A stretch of 64,000 nucleotides of DNA from Zingiber officinale. Taxonomy: Eukaryota > Streptophyta > Magnoliopsida > Zingiberales > Zingiberaceae. Shown in pieces: positions 10,907-20,722 of this stretch. The first letter of the stretch is position 1; each line of letters starts with the position of its first letter. The translations under genes were made by a program, and so were the position numbers. The stretch is from contig NC_056001.1 of NCBI RefSeq assembly GCF_018446385.1, forward strand, positions 107,982,436 through 108,046,435, read 5' to 3'. The notes beneath the pieces were generated by a model, which ran no database searches, was not told the origin of the DNA, and saw only the letters and a list, made by a program, of their open reading frames with translations.

Positions 10907-11987
10907 TGCTTCTTTTAAAGCCAAGAAATAAGATTTCGCCCAAGAAATATAGCATATCCACTAGTAGAACGTCTATCTTCGGGAGATCCATCCCAATCTG
11001 CATTACTATAGGCAATTAACTCTCGTGAAGACTGACGATATAAAAGAAGACCATGTAGAATAGTGCCTTTGAGATATCGAAGAATTCTCTTAACACCTTC
11101 CCAATGATGTTCAGTAGGAGCATGCATAAATTGACAGGCACGATTCACAGTGAAAGCAATATCGGGTCATGTAATTGTGATATATTGTAGGGCACCAACA
11201 ATACTACGGTAGATCTGGGGGTCAAACATCGAAGAGGAGGATGAAGGTGCAGTGAAACCACCCTCAATGATTGGTGTCGAGATAGGACGTGCGCCATCCA
11301 TTTTAGCTCGTTGTAGGAGCTCAGTAATGTATTTGCTCTGAGAGAGAAGACAACCTTCAGAATGTGAGAGAAACTCTATGCCAAGGAAAAAATGAGCATT
11401 GCCAAGATCCCGAATAGGAAACTCTTGACGAAGAAGATGTAGTAAAGTAGTAGTGTCATTTTGATCACTACCAATTATTAATATATCATCCACATAAATC
11501 AGAACAAATATTGACAATTCCTCATTACATTTGTAGAATAGGGAAGAATCTATTTTTGAGCCAGAAAATCCCTGAGTATGAAGCCAGGTTGATAGATGAT
11601 GAAACCATGCATGAGGTGCTTGTCGAAGACCATATATAGACTTCTGAAGTTGATACACATGTGTTGAAAGTTGCGGGTGGATGAATCCAGGAGGTTGCTC
11701 CATATAAATAGTTTCTTCAAGGTGTCCATGAAGGAAAGCATTGGAAACATCTAATTGGTGTATTGGCCAATTAGAGCTTACAGCTATAGATAGTAGCAAT
11801 CCAATAGTTGTAATTTTGACGACTGGACTAAAAGTATCATTAAAGTCAATACCCGGTTGTTGATTAAAACCTTTAGCAACAAGACGAGCTTTGTAACGTT
11901 CAATAGAACCATCTGCACAATACTTAATTCGGTAAACCCATTTAGAGCCCACAATATTCATGGATGGGGTACGAGGGATGATAACCA
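10907..11987 (-). pseudogene. Copia-A reverse transcriptase-RNase H
   Basis: On the minus strand, RT motifs appear in order from 11987: [48 protein letters not shown] and the catalytic [11 protein letters not shown], followed by the connection and RNase H start (ILRYLKGT, YSNADWDGSPEDRRSTSGY). One in-frame TGA (plus 11167-11169) sits in the context YITIT*PDIAF where this family usually has Arg, consistent with CGA to TGA. The 5' side is cut at 11987 by an LTR-like block. The 3' side continues, after T1, at 4317. This is the reverse transcriptase part of a degenerate Ty1/copia element. Confidence 0.93.
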
Positions 11988-13724
11988 TGATTTAGCTACA
12001 TTATTTTGATTCATAATGAATGTTCTTAATGGTCTACTCTTAGCTTAAACTCACATTTATATTGCATTTCATAAATTACATTTGATCTTGGACTTAATTA
12101 CAAATTAGTTGATTATCATGGTATTTGATGCTAATGTTTGATTATTATTTTGTAGGCATCAAAAGGGGCATGGACCCGATCAAATCAGACCACATTTACG
12201 ATTAAATCTAGGGTGAAACTATGCGATCAAGCTCCAAAACAATTGTAGCCGCCCATTGAAGATCGGATAGATCTGAGTCATCCGTCAAGGATCTAGTCCA
12301 TCCAAGCCAAGAGGAAGTACATCTCAGCCGTTGATGAATATCCAGAGCTTTCTATTCCGATCTGAGATGTCTCCACCGTTGATCAAGATCAAAGCATTCT
12401 TTGCCGTCCGATCAGATTAGGAGAGGATTTAAAAGCTTTGAGAAGCTATAGTGTTTCCAGGAGCTCGGCGTTTCCTCGCAACACCGCCACTGTTCATCCT
12501 ACTTCTTTGTCCCCGCCGCAGCTTCCCATTCCACTTCCATATTTGAAAACCTAACTTCTTCATCTCCGGCGAGCTTGCAAAGATCCGGCGACCAGCAATC
12601 GAAGCGCAGAGCCATGATTTGAGGGTGTTCCCCATTCGCGATACTGCTGTCTGCGAGCTTCATCCAAGCCAGATTTGAGGGTGTTCCCCGTTCTGAGCTT
12701 CTGCCATTCTCTCTGGGGTATTTGAGGGCTATCTTCATCTTCACCTCACGTTTCCGAATTGCCAAGAGTGCTCTATTTCTTCGTCGACTGGAGAATTTAG
12801 ATAATTCTGAGCTCGAGAGATGTTCCCAGTAGCTTTGGACTTCACCTGGATGAGCTATAGATCTCGTGGGTTGCTGTGTTTGCTCAAGAGGTGTTCCCAG
12901 AAGCAAGCACAGTGGCACGGCAGTAGGAGAGGTTTAGTCTCGGGGTTTGGTTGTGGAATGCCATTTAGGTTTTGTTTCCTTTATCTTTGCTTTAGAATTA
13001 TCCATGAATTTGCTCATATCTTTAGATCTGATAGAGTATATTGCATTTTAATTTCTAATTTGAATTACGTTTCATGTTCTTTACAAGTTAGTGCTTAGAT
13101 TCAATAGATAGATTTAGGAAACCTCCTTGTTCGATTCATTGGATCTGTTGAGACTATTTTTATGCTTCATTGTTGAATGAATTTCTTGATGATTTTCATG
13201 GTTAATCTCAGTGATATTTAGCTAAATGTGATTAAGAATTGAAGACCTGGTAAGTGAGTTGAGTATTGAATTGGATTGTAATGGTGAATGCAATGTTGAT
13301 CTCAGTTTGCAATTGTATTTAGTTCTTGAAATTATTGGGATTGTAATTGTATTGTATTTCGGTTTGCAATGTTGCTTTATTTCTGTGAATTTGAATGGAA
13401 GGAATATGAATTAACTCATTTGACGAGATGATACTTAAGAATCCGAAAGTAATTGTTGTTAACTTGACCACCAGGAGTTTAATCATGTTTAGGTGAGAAT
13501 GGACCTTCTTTGATCTATTTGTGATTGTGGAAGAATTTAATTTGAAGTGTAAGTCCAATGGAAAAGCTTAATTGATCTTGTTGATGTAATAATTTGATTG
13601 GGACCAATTCTAGGATTCATACACATTTATTAGTTATCCTTAGAAAAATACGACTTGGGACTCCTTACTACACGTATTATCTTTAGTTACAATGAGTTTC
13701 AATCTTAATTAATTTGATGTGCCA
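11988..13724. mobile_element. LTR-like block between Copia-A RT and CACTA-A
   Basis: It is bounded by TG (TGATTTAGCTAC) and CA (TTTGATGTGCCA). A promoter-like stretch (AGGATTTAAAAGC near 12424) is followed by a GC-richer leader, then an AT-rich tail with the phrase CGACTTGGGACTCC near 13650, resembling plant gypsy LTRs. No matching TSD is visible: AACCA lies on the left, while the right side runs straight into CACTA-A. I find no coding sequence; short open frames at 12499-13098 lack domains. It could be a solo LTR whose right flank was deleted. Confidence 0.5.
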
Positions 13725-13739
13725 CCACTACAACAAAAA

Positions 13740-14050
13740 TATTAAAAGACAACGGTTAAAAACCGTTGTCGTAGGTCCTTTAAAACCGTTGTAATTGGCA
13801 GTGTTGTTAAAAGTAGGGGGCTACGACAACGGTTTTAAATCGTTGTCTTTGAATGAAAAGACAATAGTTTTGCAATGGTTTTAAACCGTTGTCTTTGATT
13901 GGAAAGACAATGGTTTAAAACCGTTGTTATTTAGAGCATTTTTAATAACACTACCAGTTATAATCATTTTTGGGGCTACGACAACGATTTTTAACCGTTG
14001 TCTTTGAGGGTGATAGACAATAATAACGGTTTTAAATCGTTGTCTTTTAA
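13740..14050. repeat. CACTA-A left subterminal palindrome array
   Basis: Repeated inverted units alternate GACAACGG and CCGTTGTC, separated by T/A-rich 4-6 bp centres (for example ACAACGGTTAAAAACCGTTG near 13747), with several degraded copies. In CACTA elements, subterminal repeats are the expected binding sites of the TnpA-type protein. Here they are palindromes able to form hairpins. Confidence 0.85.
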
Positions 14051-14156
14051 ATTATTATCTTTGAATACCAATATATCATATTTTAATTTAAATATATAAT
14101 AAAGAATCATAATCAAGAAAGAATATTCCCCACATCAATATCATTCAAAATGTTAG

Positions 14157-15240
14157 TTATACAAGAATTACAATCACAAAAGAAGAAACATATCTCATGT
14201 TCAAAAAAAATTTATCCCAATAGTATGAAAAGACAACAGTTACTTCCTCGAGCTGACTTGGTCCTGTGCTTGTTGTAAACCTTGCGTTGAAGGACTCAGT
14301 CTTATAGCTGGTCAGGCTCCTATTTGTAGTTCTTCTATCATTGTTACTTCCTCGAGCTAACTTGGTCTGGTGGTTGTTGTAATAATTTTTCCTTGCTTTG
14401 GGAAGTTGATGGTGATTCTTCTTCACAGTGTGTAATAGTAAGGTGCATGGTGGATCATAGACATCAGGATCCCATTTCACATGTAACTTGAAGTTCGATG
14501 GTGAACCATGTTGTGCGCGACTTCCCTTCATGGTAGAAATAATCTTTGGAATAGCATTTGGAGTTGCAGTCCAATAAATACATTAAGGAGAAGTATGAAA
14601 TTTGTAAACATGAACTTGTATCACATATGGCCAATCCCACTAAAGAAATTATAATCCAATGAAAGTAGAATCAATTCCTGCGAGTTGCAACTAACATGGT
14701 CCTATTTTCTATAAATAGGAGCAAATCATTTTTGTAGGCATGAATCTGCTGCATTTATGCAAAGAATGTAAATATGTCTTTTTTAGAGTAATATTAATTA
14801 AGGAAGTTCGATCCGTATGAAAAATTATAATGAACTTATTTTCATACTAAAATTTTACAGCAAGTGCGTGTATAAACCTTATACAGCAAGTGTGTGTACC
14901 TTTGAGGATGATACTATTCCATGTAGTCTTGATTGTCAGTTGTCACACTATTTTGCAATGTTAGTGCTTGACAACACTAGTAACAAGGATCAACATGCGC
15001 ATAAGAATTTCTGCTTCAAATAAAAGTGCAATTCATACGGGAACATAGACCAACATGTTCCATATAAGTCTATTTTAATTGTTATGTTCAACTAATGCAT
15101 TTAATTAATTATGAAAAAAATAGATAAAGAAATATAGAATGTTGAGTGAATATTACTTGTAATTGTCAAATCCTGGACAACATTTGATGTTACTTGGAAC
15201 GTTGGTGGCACGCTAGGAAATTTTGCCAATAGAACCTGCA
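14157..15240 (-). pseudogene. Captured fragment of plant gene with KLHVKWDPDVYDPP motif
   Basis: The minus-strand frame contains FKLHVKWDPDVYDPPCT followed by LHTVKKNHHQLPKARK and a Ser/Arg/Asn-rich tail, ending near 14157. An upstream open stretch (NAIPKIISTMKGS) precedes it. A probable earlier exon lies at 15163-15240 (VLLAKFPSVPPTFQVTSNVV), bounded by TTTGCAG on its 5' side and a GTAATA donor. I recall the KLHVKWAPDVYDP motif from plant proteins of unknown function; I cannot give a role. Retained intron signals suggest capture of genomic DNA rather than cDNA. It is likely dead, as it has no promoter of its own and the frame is partial. Confidence 0.6.
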
Positions 15241-15597
15241 AAATATAAACATATATTAGAAGATAAAAATATCCAAAACAAGGTCATTATCCCCTCAACT
15301 AGTTAGGTTTTTTATTCTACTATGAAGCATTACAATACAAACATGTCTGAACTTTAAACAATGTAAACTAACCCTCATTTAAGTAATTGTATTTGATAAA
15401 AAAGAGAAAGGATAATAAATCATGCAATTAAATTTGAATATAAAGAACAGACTTTACATTAAGCTAACAGAATTTTTATATTGATTCTAGCAATCTCTTG
15501 TCTAAATGAAATATTAATACATTGCAAGTGATAGTAAGGATACATCAAGGCAACTATACATAGACTAAGAAATGAAGATTGACAAAATTACTTACAA

Positions 15598-16170
15598 CTA
15601 CGATAAAAGGGATAGAATCTTCCCCAGGATGAGAATGTGTTACGTCAGCACCAAATATTATAGTTGGTCGGTCGCTAACAAGAGGAATGCGCCTTGACAA
15701 TGCATCGACAAGAACTGTGTCTCTTCCTCCAACCTATGAATCAAGACTTAGTAACACAAAGCAGAACAAGAAAAATAGATCCACCTTCCACGTACTCACC
15801 TTTCCATTGATCTAGAGGCCAACATTGGCAAGGTACTATTTACTCATCCTGAAAACATGCTTTGTCAAGCAACATTGTGAAACTAAACCAAGGCCAGTCT
15901 CACATATATGCTTTTGATCACTTGTAATAACTATGGCATATAATAATAAAGCAAACAAGGAAAGGGAAAAAATTAAAGCTAAAAGGTTCAACCAATTGAT
16001 ATTTGTCAACAAGTAAAAAATATCAAGTTGTGTCGAACAAGATCAAGTGCAAGAAAGACATCATACCATAAAGAGAACCATCATTATCATGCAATATTAC
16101 AATGAGCAAATCAAGCTCCTTTCCCTGAGGTTGGAGTATAGTCATTGCATCATAAAGAATCATGAGTTCA
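15598..16170 (-). pseudogene. AGO: Captured ARGONAUTE PIWI-domain fragment
   Basis: Three minus-strand exons follow the AGO1-like PIWI sequence in order. Exon a (about 16170-16073) holds LQPQGKELDLLIVIL and DNDGSLYG, with a GTATGATG donor. Exon b (about 15927-15801) holds [19 protein letters not shown] and YLANVGL. Exon c (about 15734-15598) holds [20 protein letters not shown] and [16 protein letters not shown]. Exon c includes the first Asp of the catalytic triad (GADVTH). Two stops interrupt exon b: TAG after FRMSK, where AGO1 has Gln, and TAG after NVGL, where AGO1 has Lys. Only about one seventh of an ARGONAUTE is present, with no PAZ and no rest of PIWI, so it cannot make a working slicer. 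Confidence 0.9.
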
Positions 16171-16920
16171 GGATGAGAAATTGATTGTTTTTAGAGTTGC
16201 ACAACAGAGAAAGTAACATGGAGACAATCTGAGACTTAAAACCCTATTTAGAAGGTTAGAGGAAATGAGCAATCTGTACTTTCACTCTTAGTCAAAATTA
16301 GACAACTGTAAGAAAAATCTCCATTGAACAAATATCAAAGTCTAATCCTCACAAGCATCCAATTGAACTGTAGCATGGTTGAAAAATTTTATAATTGGCA
16401 TGGAAAGAGAATATGCATCCATAGCTTGTGACCACCATGCCAAGAGAATGAAATATTTTTACAGAAGTCAACAAACCACCAGTATCGATACCAAATTATG
16501 GTCACAATTATAACATATCTCAAACTATCTGAATCTAAAGCAGGAAATATGGGTTAATCAGTTCCATGATTGCATACATACATACAAGCATATCCCATAT
16601 GAAGAGGAATTTAGCTAAGAAAAAGTTACCTCCTACACTATGCATTCCCCCACCAGTAACAATGGAGAAAATTCTAGCTGCACAGATGTATCTCCACTAA
16701 GGAAACATGAACTCGACGTTAACCTGTAGATTTCATTTCCAGATTAAATACTCTTGAAATATTATCAGACTATAAGATTGTGCTGCAGAATATGATTTCT
16801 CAATAAGTGGTAAAAACCATGGGGGCGTTAGTTATTTCTAAGGTAATAATAAACTTAATAAAGAATCATGAGTTTGGGATAAGACTATATTAAATGAAAA
16901 TCTATTGAAATTTTTTGAAA

Positions 16921-17340
16921 CATTCTACTTTTGGATAAAATGTTTCAAATTCTTCAACCATAGCAAATACTCATGACTGTCTTTATTTATCATGTACTCA
17001 TGCAGGAAATTGGTTGTCAAAGGAGAAATTCCTCTTATCTCTAGATACTTGTGAAAAGATTTCTGCAGCTTCTCATCCAGATCACTGCACACAAAAAATG
17101 TTGTATTTTTGTTCCTTAGCATAATCATACAAAATAACAAAATGAAGGAAAGGAATACAAACCTGAAATCAGGTCCTTCATAGGCAAGCCATGATAGTTT
17201 CTCTTCATAGGCTAGGCATGGAAACTATGACCGTGACACTCTCTCTCCATGATAGTTTCTCTTCAAAGTAACAGTGTTCATTCCCTTCTCATCTTGGATC
17301 TCAAAAGGAAAGCCACCTGGCATCTCCTCCACTTGCTAAA
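16921..17340 (-). pseudogene. Captured MAM33/p32-type mitochondrial protein fragment
   Basis: The upstream exon (about 17340-17165) reads VEEMPGGFPFEIQDEKGMNT then TLKRNYHGE, with a frameshift before SVTVIVSMPSL and a further piece, LAYEGPDF, next to a donor. After an intron ending TTTGTGTGCAG, the last exon (17086 to about 16925) reads DLDEKLQKSFHKYLEIRGIS, FLHEYMINKDSHEYLLWLKN and LKHFIQK, then stop. That order (FPFEI-DEKG, EGPDF, LDE-LQ--FHKYLE-RGI, C-terminal WLKNLK) is that of the plant mitochondrial glycoprotein (MAM33/p32) family of matrix proteins. The N-terminus and transit peptide are not recognised. Confidence 0.8.
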
Positions 17341-18019
17341 CCCATGCGTATATCAAGAACAACATGAATTAATTGGCTAGAAAAGTATTTTTGTTTTCTA
17401 GAAAAAAAAAAAATTATTCGATAACGATAATGATCACCAAAAATCATTACTAAACTCATCACCAAAGAATCGTCGATAATGATCATTGTAGCAAAAAAAA
17501 AATCCATTCAGTATCAACCACATGCCATGAAGTGGCTGCATACCCATAAATTATTTGATTTAACCGGAAAATATCTCATGAGAAAAGTGATCAGACAATA
17601 ACGAAGGAGGAATCGATATACCAGAAAGGAGTTTCCTTCTCTATGGGAGACGTCGGGCTAGGGATGATTGGAGGATGCGGCAATCTTCCAAGGTCGTCGA
17701 GGTCGCCGTTGGTACGATCCGTGGCTGCAGATCAGAGGTACGCGATGAGGTTTAGGATGCCTCGACAGAGATTGCCGAGCATTGAAAACTTCTAAGCATT
17801 CTTCTATCCTTCCATTCTACTCCAATCCCACAGTCGCGCGCTCACCATCACCATAGAAACAAGAGAGCAAGTGAGAGATTTTAGGGATAGAGAAGGTAAA
17901 GGGGCGGAATGTGGCGACAAAAAATTTCAGAGAGAGGGAAAGACAAAATGCAGAGGCAAAAAATTACGAAGGGGAAAAAGCGGCGAAAGAAAAAAAAATA
18001 ATGGTATTCAACAACACTT

Positions 18020-18262
18020 AATAGACAACGATTTTCAAAAACCATTGTCGTAATCCCAAAAAAAGTACACATAGACAACAGTTTTCAAAAACTGTTGTCA
18101 TAGCCTTTAAAAACCGTTGTCGTAGCCCCAAAAAAGCATAAATAGACAACGATTTTTAAAAACTGTTGTCGTAGGCCAAAAAAATGCTAAAAGACAACGA
18201 TTTTTGTTAAAACCGTTGTTAAAAGGAAAAAAACAACGATTTGGTATAAAACCGTTGTCGTT
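18020..18262. repeat. CACTA-A right subterminal palindrome array
   Basis: At least five spaced inverted units of the form AGACAACGATTTT...AAAACNGTTGTCG occur, with GTAGCCCCAAAAAA-type spacers, ending at the TTTTCTTGTAGTG terminus. It is the mirror of the left array and of the arrays in CACTA-B. Confidence 0.85.
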
Positions 18263-18295
18263 TGAGTGTTGTTGAATGAGGATTTTCTTGTAGTG

Positions 18296-19010
18296 GGAGG
18301 AAGGAGTAATCTGGAGAATAATTATAAAGTATTTCCAAGGGACACTTATTTTGAAATAGTGTAGTGGGTAAACGATTGATAAGGTAGATCGCAGTTTGGA
18401 CGACATCCCAAAATTTAAGTGAAATTGAGGCATGATTAAGAAGAGCTAAGGCAGTTTCAACCACATGACAATCTTTTCTTTCAGCGGATCCATTTTATTC
18501 AAGAGTATGGGGACAAGAGACTCGGTGGAGGATGCCAGAAGAAGTAAGATGACGATGAAACGCTTGATACTCTCCTCCCCAGTCAGAATGAAGGGAGAGT
18601 ATTTTACGATCAAAATATCTCTAAACATGCTTTTGAAAATGATAAAAAATATCAAAGAGATAATATTTTCTTTTCATAGGAAAAATCCAACTGAACTTGC
18701 TAAAATTATCAATAAAAATAACATAATAAAGAAACCCCTAATTAGAAAGAATATGAGCAGGACCCCATACATCAGAGTGAATAATTTCTAAAGGAAAATT
18801 ACAGTTGCGAGTAGATGAAACAAAAGGTAGTTTATGAGATTTCGCTTTCATACAAGCTTCATATAAATGAGATGATGACGCTAAAGAAGTTGGTAAACCA
18901 AAACGATTAATAATATTCTGAACAAGACATAAAGACGGATAACCAAGACGTGCATGCCACGAGAATTTATCCGTACGTTCTCCAACACAGGTTTTGAGAG
19001 AGGTGGGTCG
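18296..19010 (-). pseudogene. Copia-A GAG-pre-integrase and integrase fragment
   Basis: Read leftward from about 19000 on the minus strand: the GAG-pre-integrase zone (FSWHARLGYPS, KAKSHKLPF), then the integrase core with the three catalytic acidic positions, Asp in IHSDVWGPA, Asp in SDWGGEY and Glu in NGSAERK. It continues with the integrase end (ETALALLNHASISLKFWD and SPDYSFL), where CACTA-A cuts in. At least three stops and a frameshift near 18470 disable it. It belongs to the same minus-strand element as the RT at 10907-11987; about 1 kb of pol between them is missing. Confidence 0.88.
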
Positions 19011-19317
19011 ATGGCGATCTACTATCCAAGACACGGAAGGAGTAGTGCGACGACTGGACTGGACAACAACTTAGAAGCTCTCTGTCACGCAGCGTGCAGG
19101 AGAAGAAGGCGGCGATCTACTCTCCAGCTATGACCTATCCAAGAGCATTAATGAGCAACAAAAGTATATTCATTTACGTAGAAAGCACCTTGTTGCTGCT
19201 TGTATCTGATTAGTATTTGTATATTTTTCTATGTTCTTCCACTGCTTTTCTAAACTGATTAGTGTCAAAACAAAGGAATATCCCTTTTCCTAAATATAGA
19301 AGAAATCAAATTAGAAA
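19005..19317 (-). mobile_element. Copia-A 5' LTR remnant
   Basis: This is a direct repeat of about 3385-3695 with roughly 90% identity by eye (shared ATCCAAGACACGGAAGGAGT, ATTTACGTAGAAAGCAC and AAGGAATATCCCTTTTCCTAA). It sits directly next to the GAG-pre-integrase coding region, so the PBS, gag and protease have been deleted. Solo LTR G0 interrupts it at 19318. Confidence 0.7.
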
Positions 19318-20648
19318 TGTCACACCCCGGGGAAGTCACTGTCCGAAGAAATTTCGGCAGCATCTCCCTTGTACGGCTGATAATCTGAACCATTTCTACA
19401 GACACAATATACCTCAGCCACAGGCGGCTGGAATATACACACAACCACGCAGTTTATATGCAGCCTACTCGGCTGATACAATAAAAATACAACCACGCAG
19501 TTATATGTAAATCTAACAGCCCACTCGGTTGTATCAAAACCAAACACAGTGGAAATACAATGAACAACACATACAAACTAAAAATGAAAACTGCTAGCCG
19601 GCTAGGCTTACACCACACAACAAAACAACACTCCAGAAACAAAACTAGAACACAAAGCGAAATACACAAATTTCATATACCAAAATAAAAATAAACAAAA
19701 GCAGAGACATGTTTTCTGATGTGATGTGGGGACCGACAGGCAGGATACTCCAAGCGACTCCATAAACAACCTGGTACCTGAAAAAGATAGTGTCCACAGG
19801 GGGTGAGTTCAATAACTCAGCAGATACCTAGTTGACATGTATAGTAAACTATAACAAATAGTAATAACTATGGAGTACAGTCTCCTGGACAAAAGATGGA
19901 AATGCACCATAGAAAAGGGCTCAAGGGAACTGTACTCACCAGGGTCTCCTATCAGAATAGTCAGGTCGTCAGATCGAGAGCATCATAAATCCTGTATGTA
20001 TGTCAAACATATGCATCCACCTAAATGCAACATATAAGTGCAACAAACACAATCAGTAAATGCATCAATGCGTATGATGCCAATGGCATGTCCTGGTCAC
20101 CCCTACTCTCCAGTCAGACGTCTCACACACGATGGTGAGACCGAGTGGGTAGGGTTGTGACAACCGTGCACTCTGCCGTCACTGCTCCTGATGAGTGACC
20201 GAGTGGACGGGATGCTGTCGGAGTACACCTATCCTCCTACCCCAAATCATAAGTGGGGGAGCACAATGCTCTCATCTCCCGGCACATGATGACGGGGAGG
20301 GATCCCTGTCGGCTACCACGCTGCGTCACACTACCCATGAGCGGACCAACGGAGCCAAACAGAGTAAACCGTCTGCTGGCTACCACGCTGCATCTCTAAA
20401 CCAACGGAGCCTAACAGAGCAGAACTTTCTGTCGGCTACCACGCTGAGTCACCGGACCAACGGAGCCTAACAGCAGAACTGTCACACACCTGTCTGATAT
20501 ACCACTAACCCATGAGTGGTGGTGTGTGCAGATCCATTTAACTGGCGATGTGCTCGATAATAATGGAGCAGACTATCGCACAGCATGCAATCATGAGAGA
20601 TGATGCATGACACTAAGCATGGCAAAATCCTGAACAGCATAGCAATAT

Positions 20649-20650
<2 letters not shown>

Positions 20651-20704
<54 letters not shown>
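20651..20704. repeat. (AT)n microsatellite in G0, about 25 units
   Basis: An uninterrupted AT dinucleotide run lies in the G0 LTR where the G1 LTRs have only CATATATATGG, so the tract expanded after G0 inserted. G1 inserted only about 20 bp to its right. Confidence 0.95.
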
Positions 20705-20709
<5 letters not shown>

Positions 20710-20722
20710 ACCATAGGACAAT

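Larger units (their letters stand above)
13726..18295. mobile_element. CACTA-A: CACTA (En/Spm) transposon with captured host exons
   Basis: It starts CACTACAACAAAAA and ends TTTTCTTGTAGTG, the CACTA superfamily terminal signature. Both ends carry arrays of short inverted repeats built on ACAACGGTT and AACCGTTGT (13745-14045 and 18020-18260). No transposase is visible, so it is non-autonomous. The inside holds minus-strand exon fragments of at least three plant genes: a KLHVKW-motif gene, ARGONAUTE and a MAM33-like gene. Flanks differ (CAC left, GGA right), so no 3-bp TSD survives. The right flank is Copia-A integrase and the left flank the LTR-like block, implying rearrangement on the left. 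Confidence 0.88.

Noticed and set aside
13319-13558. 79-residue minus-strand frame
   Set aside because: Low-complexity Asn/Ile/Thr composition in the AT-rich tail of an LTR-like block; no domain.
19005-19040. SWIVD peptide resembling a copia protease start
   Set aside because: It spans the LTR-remnant/pol junction, and the same bases recur in the 3' LTR region near 3400, so it is a coincidence of the deletion joint.
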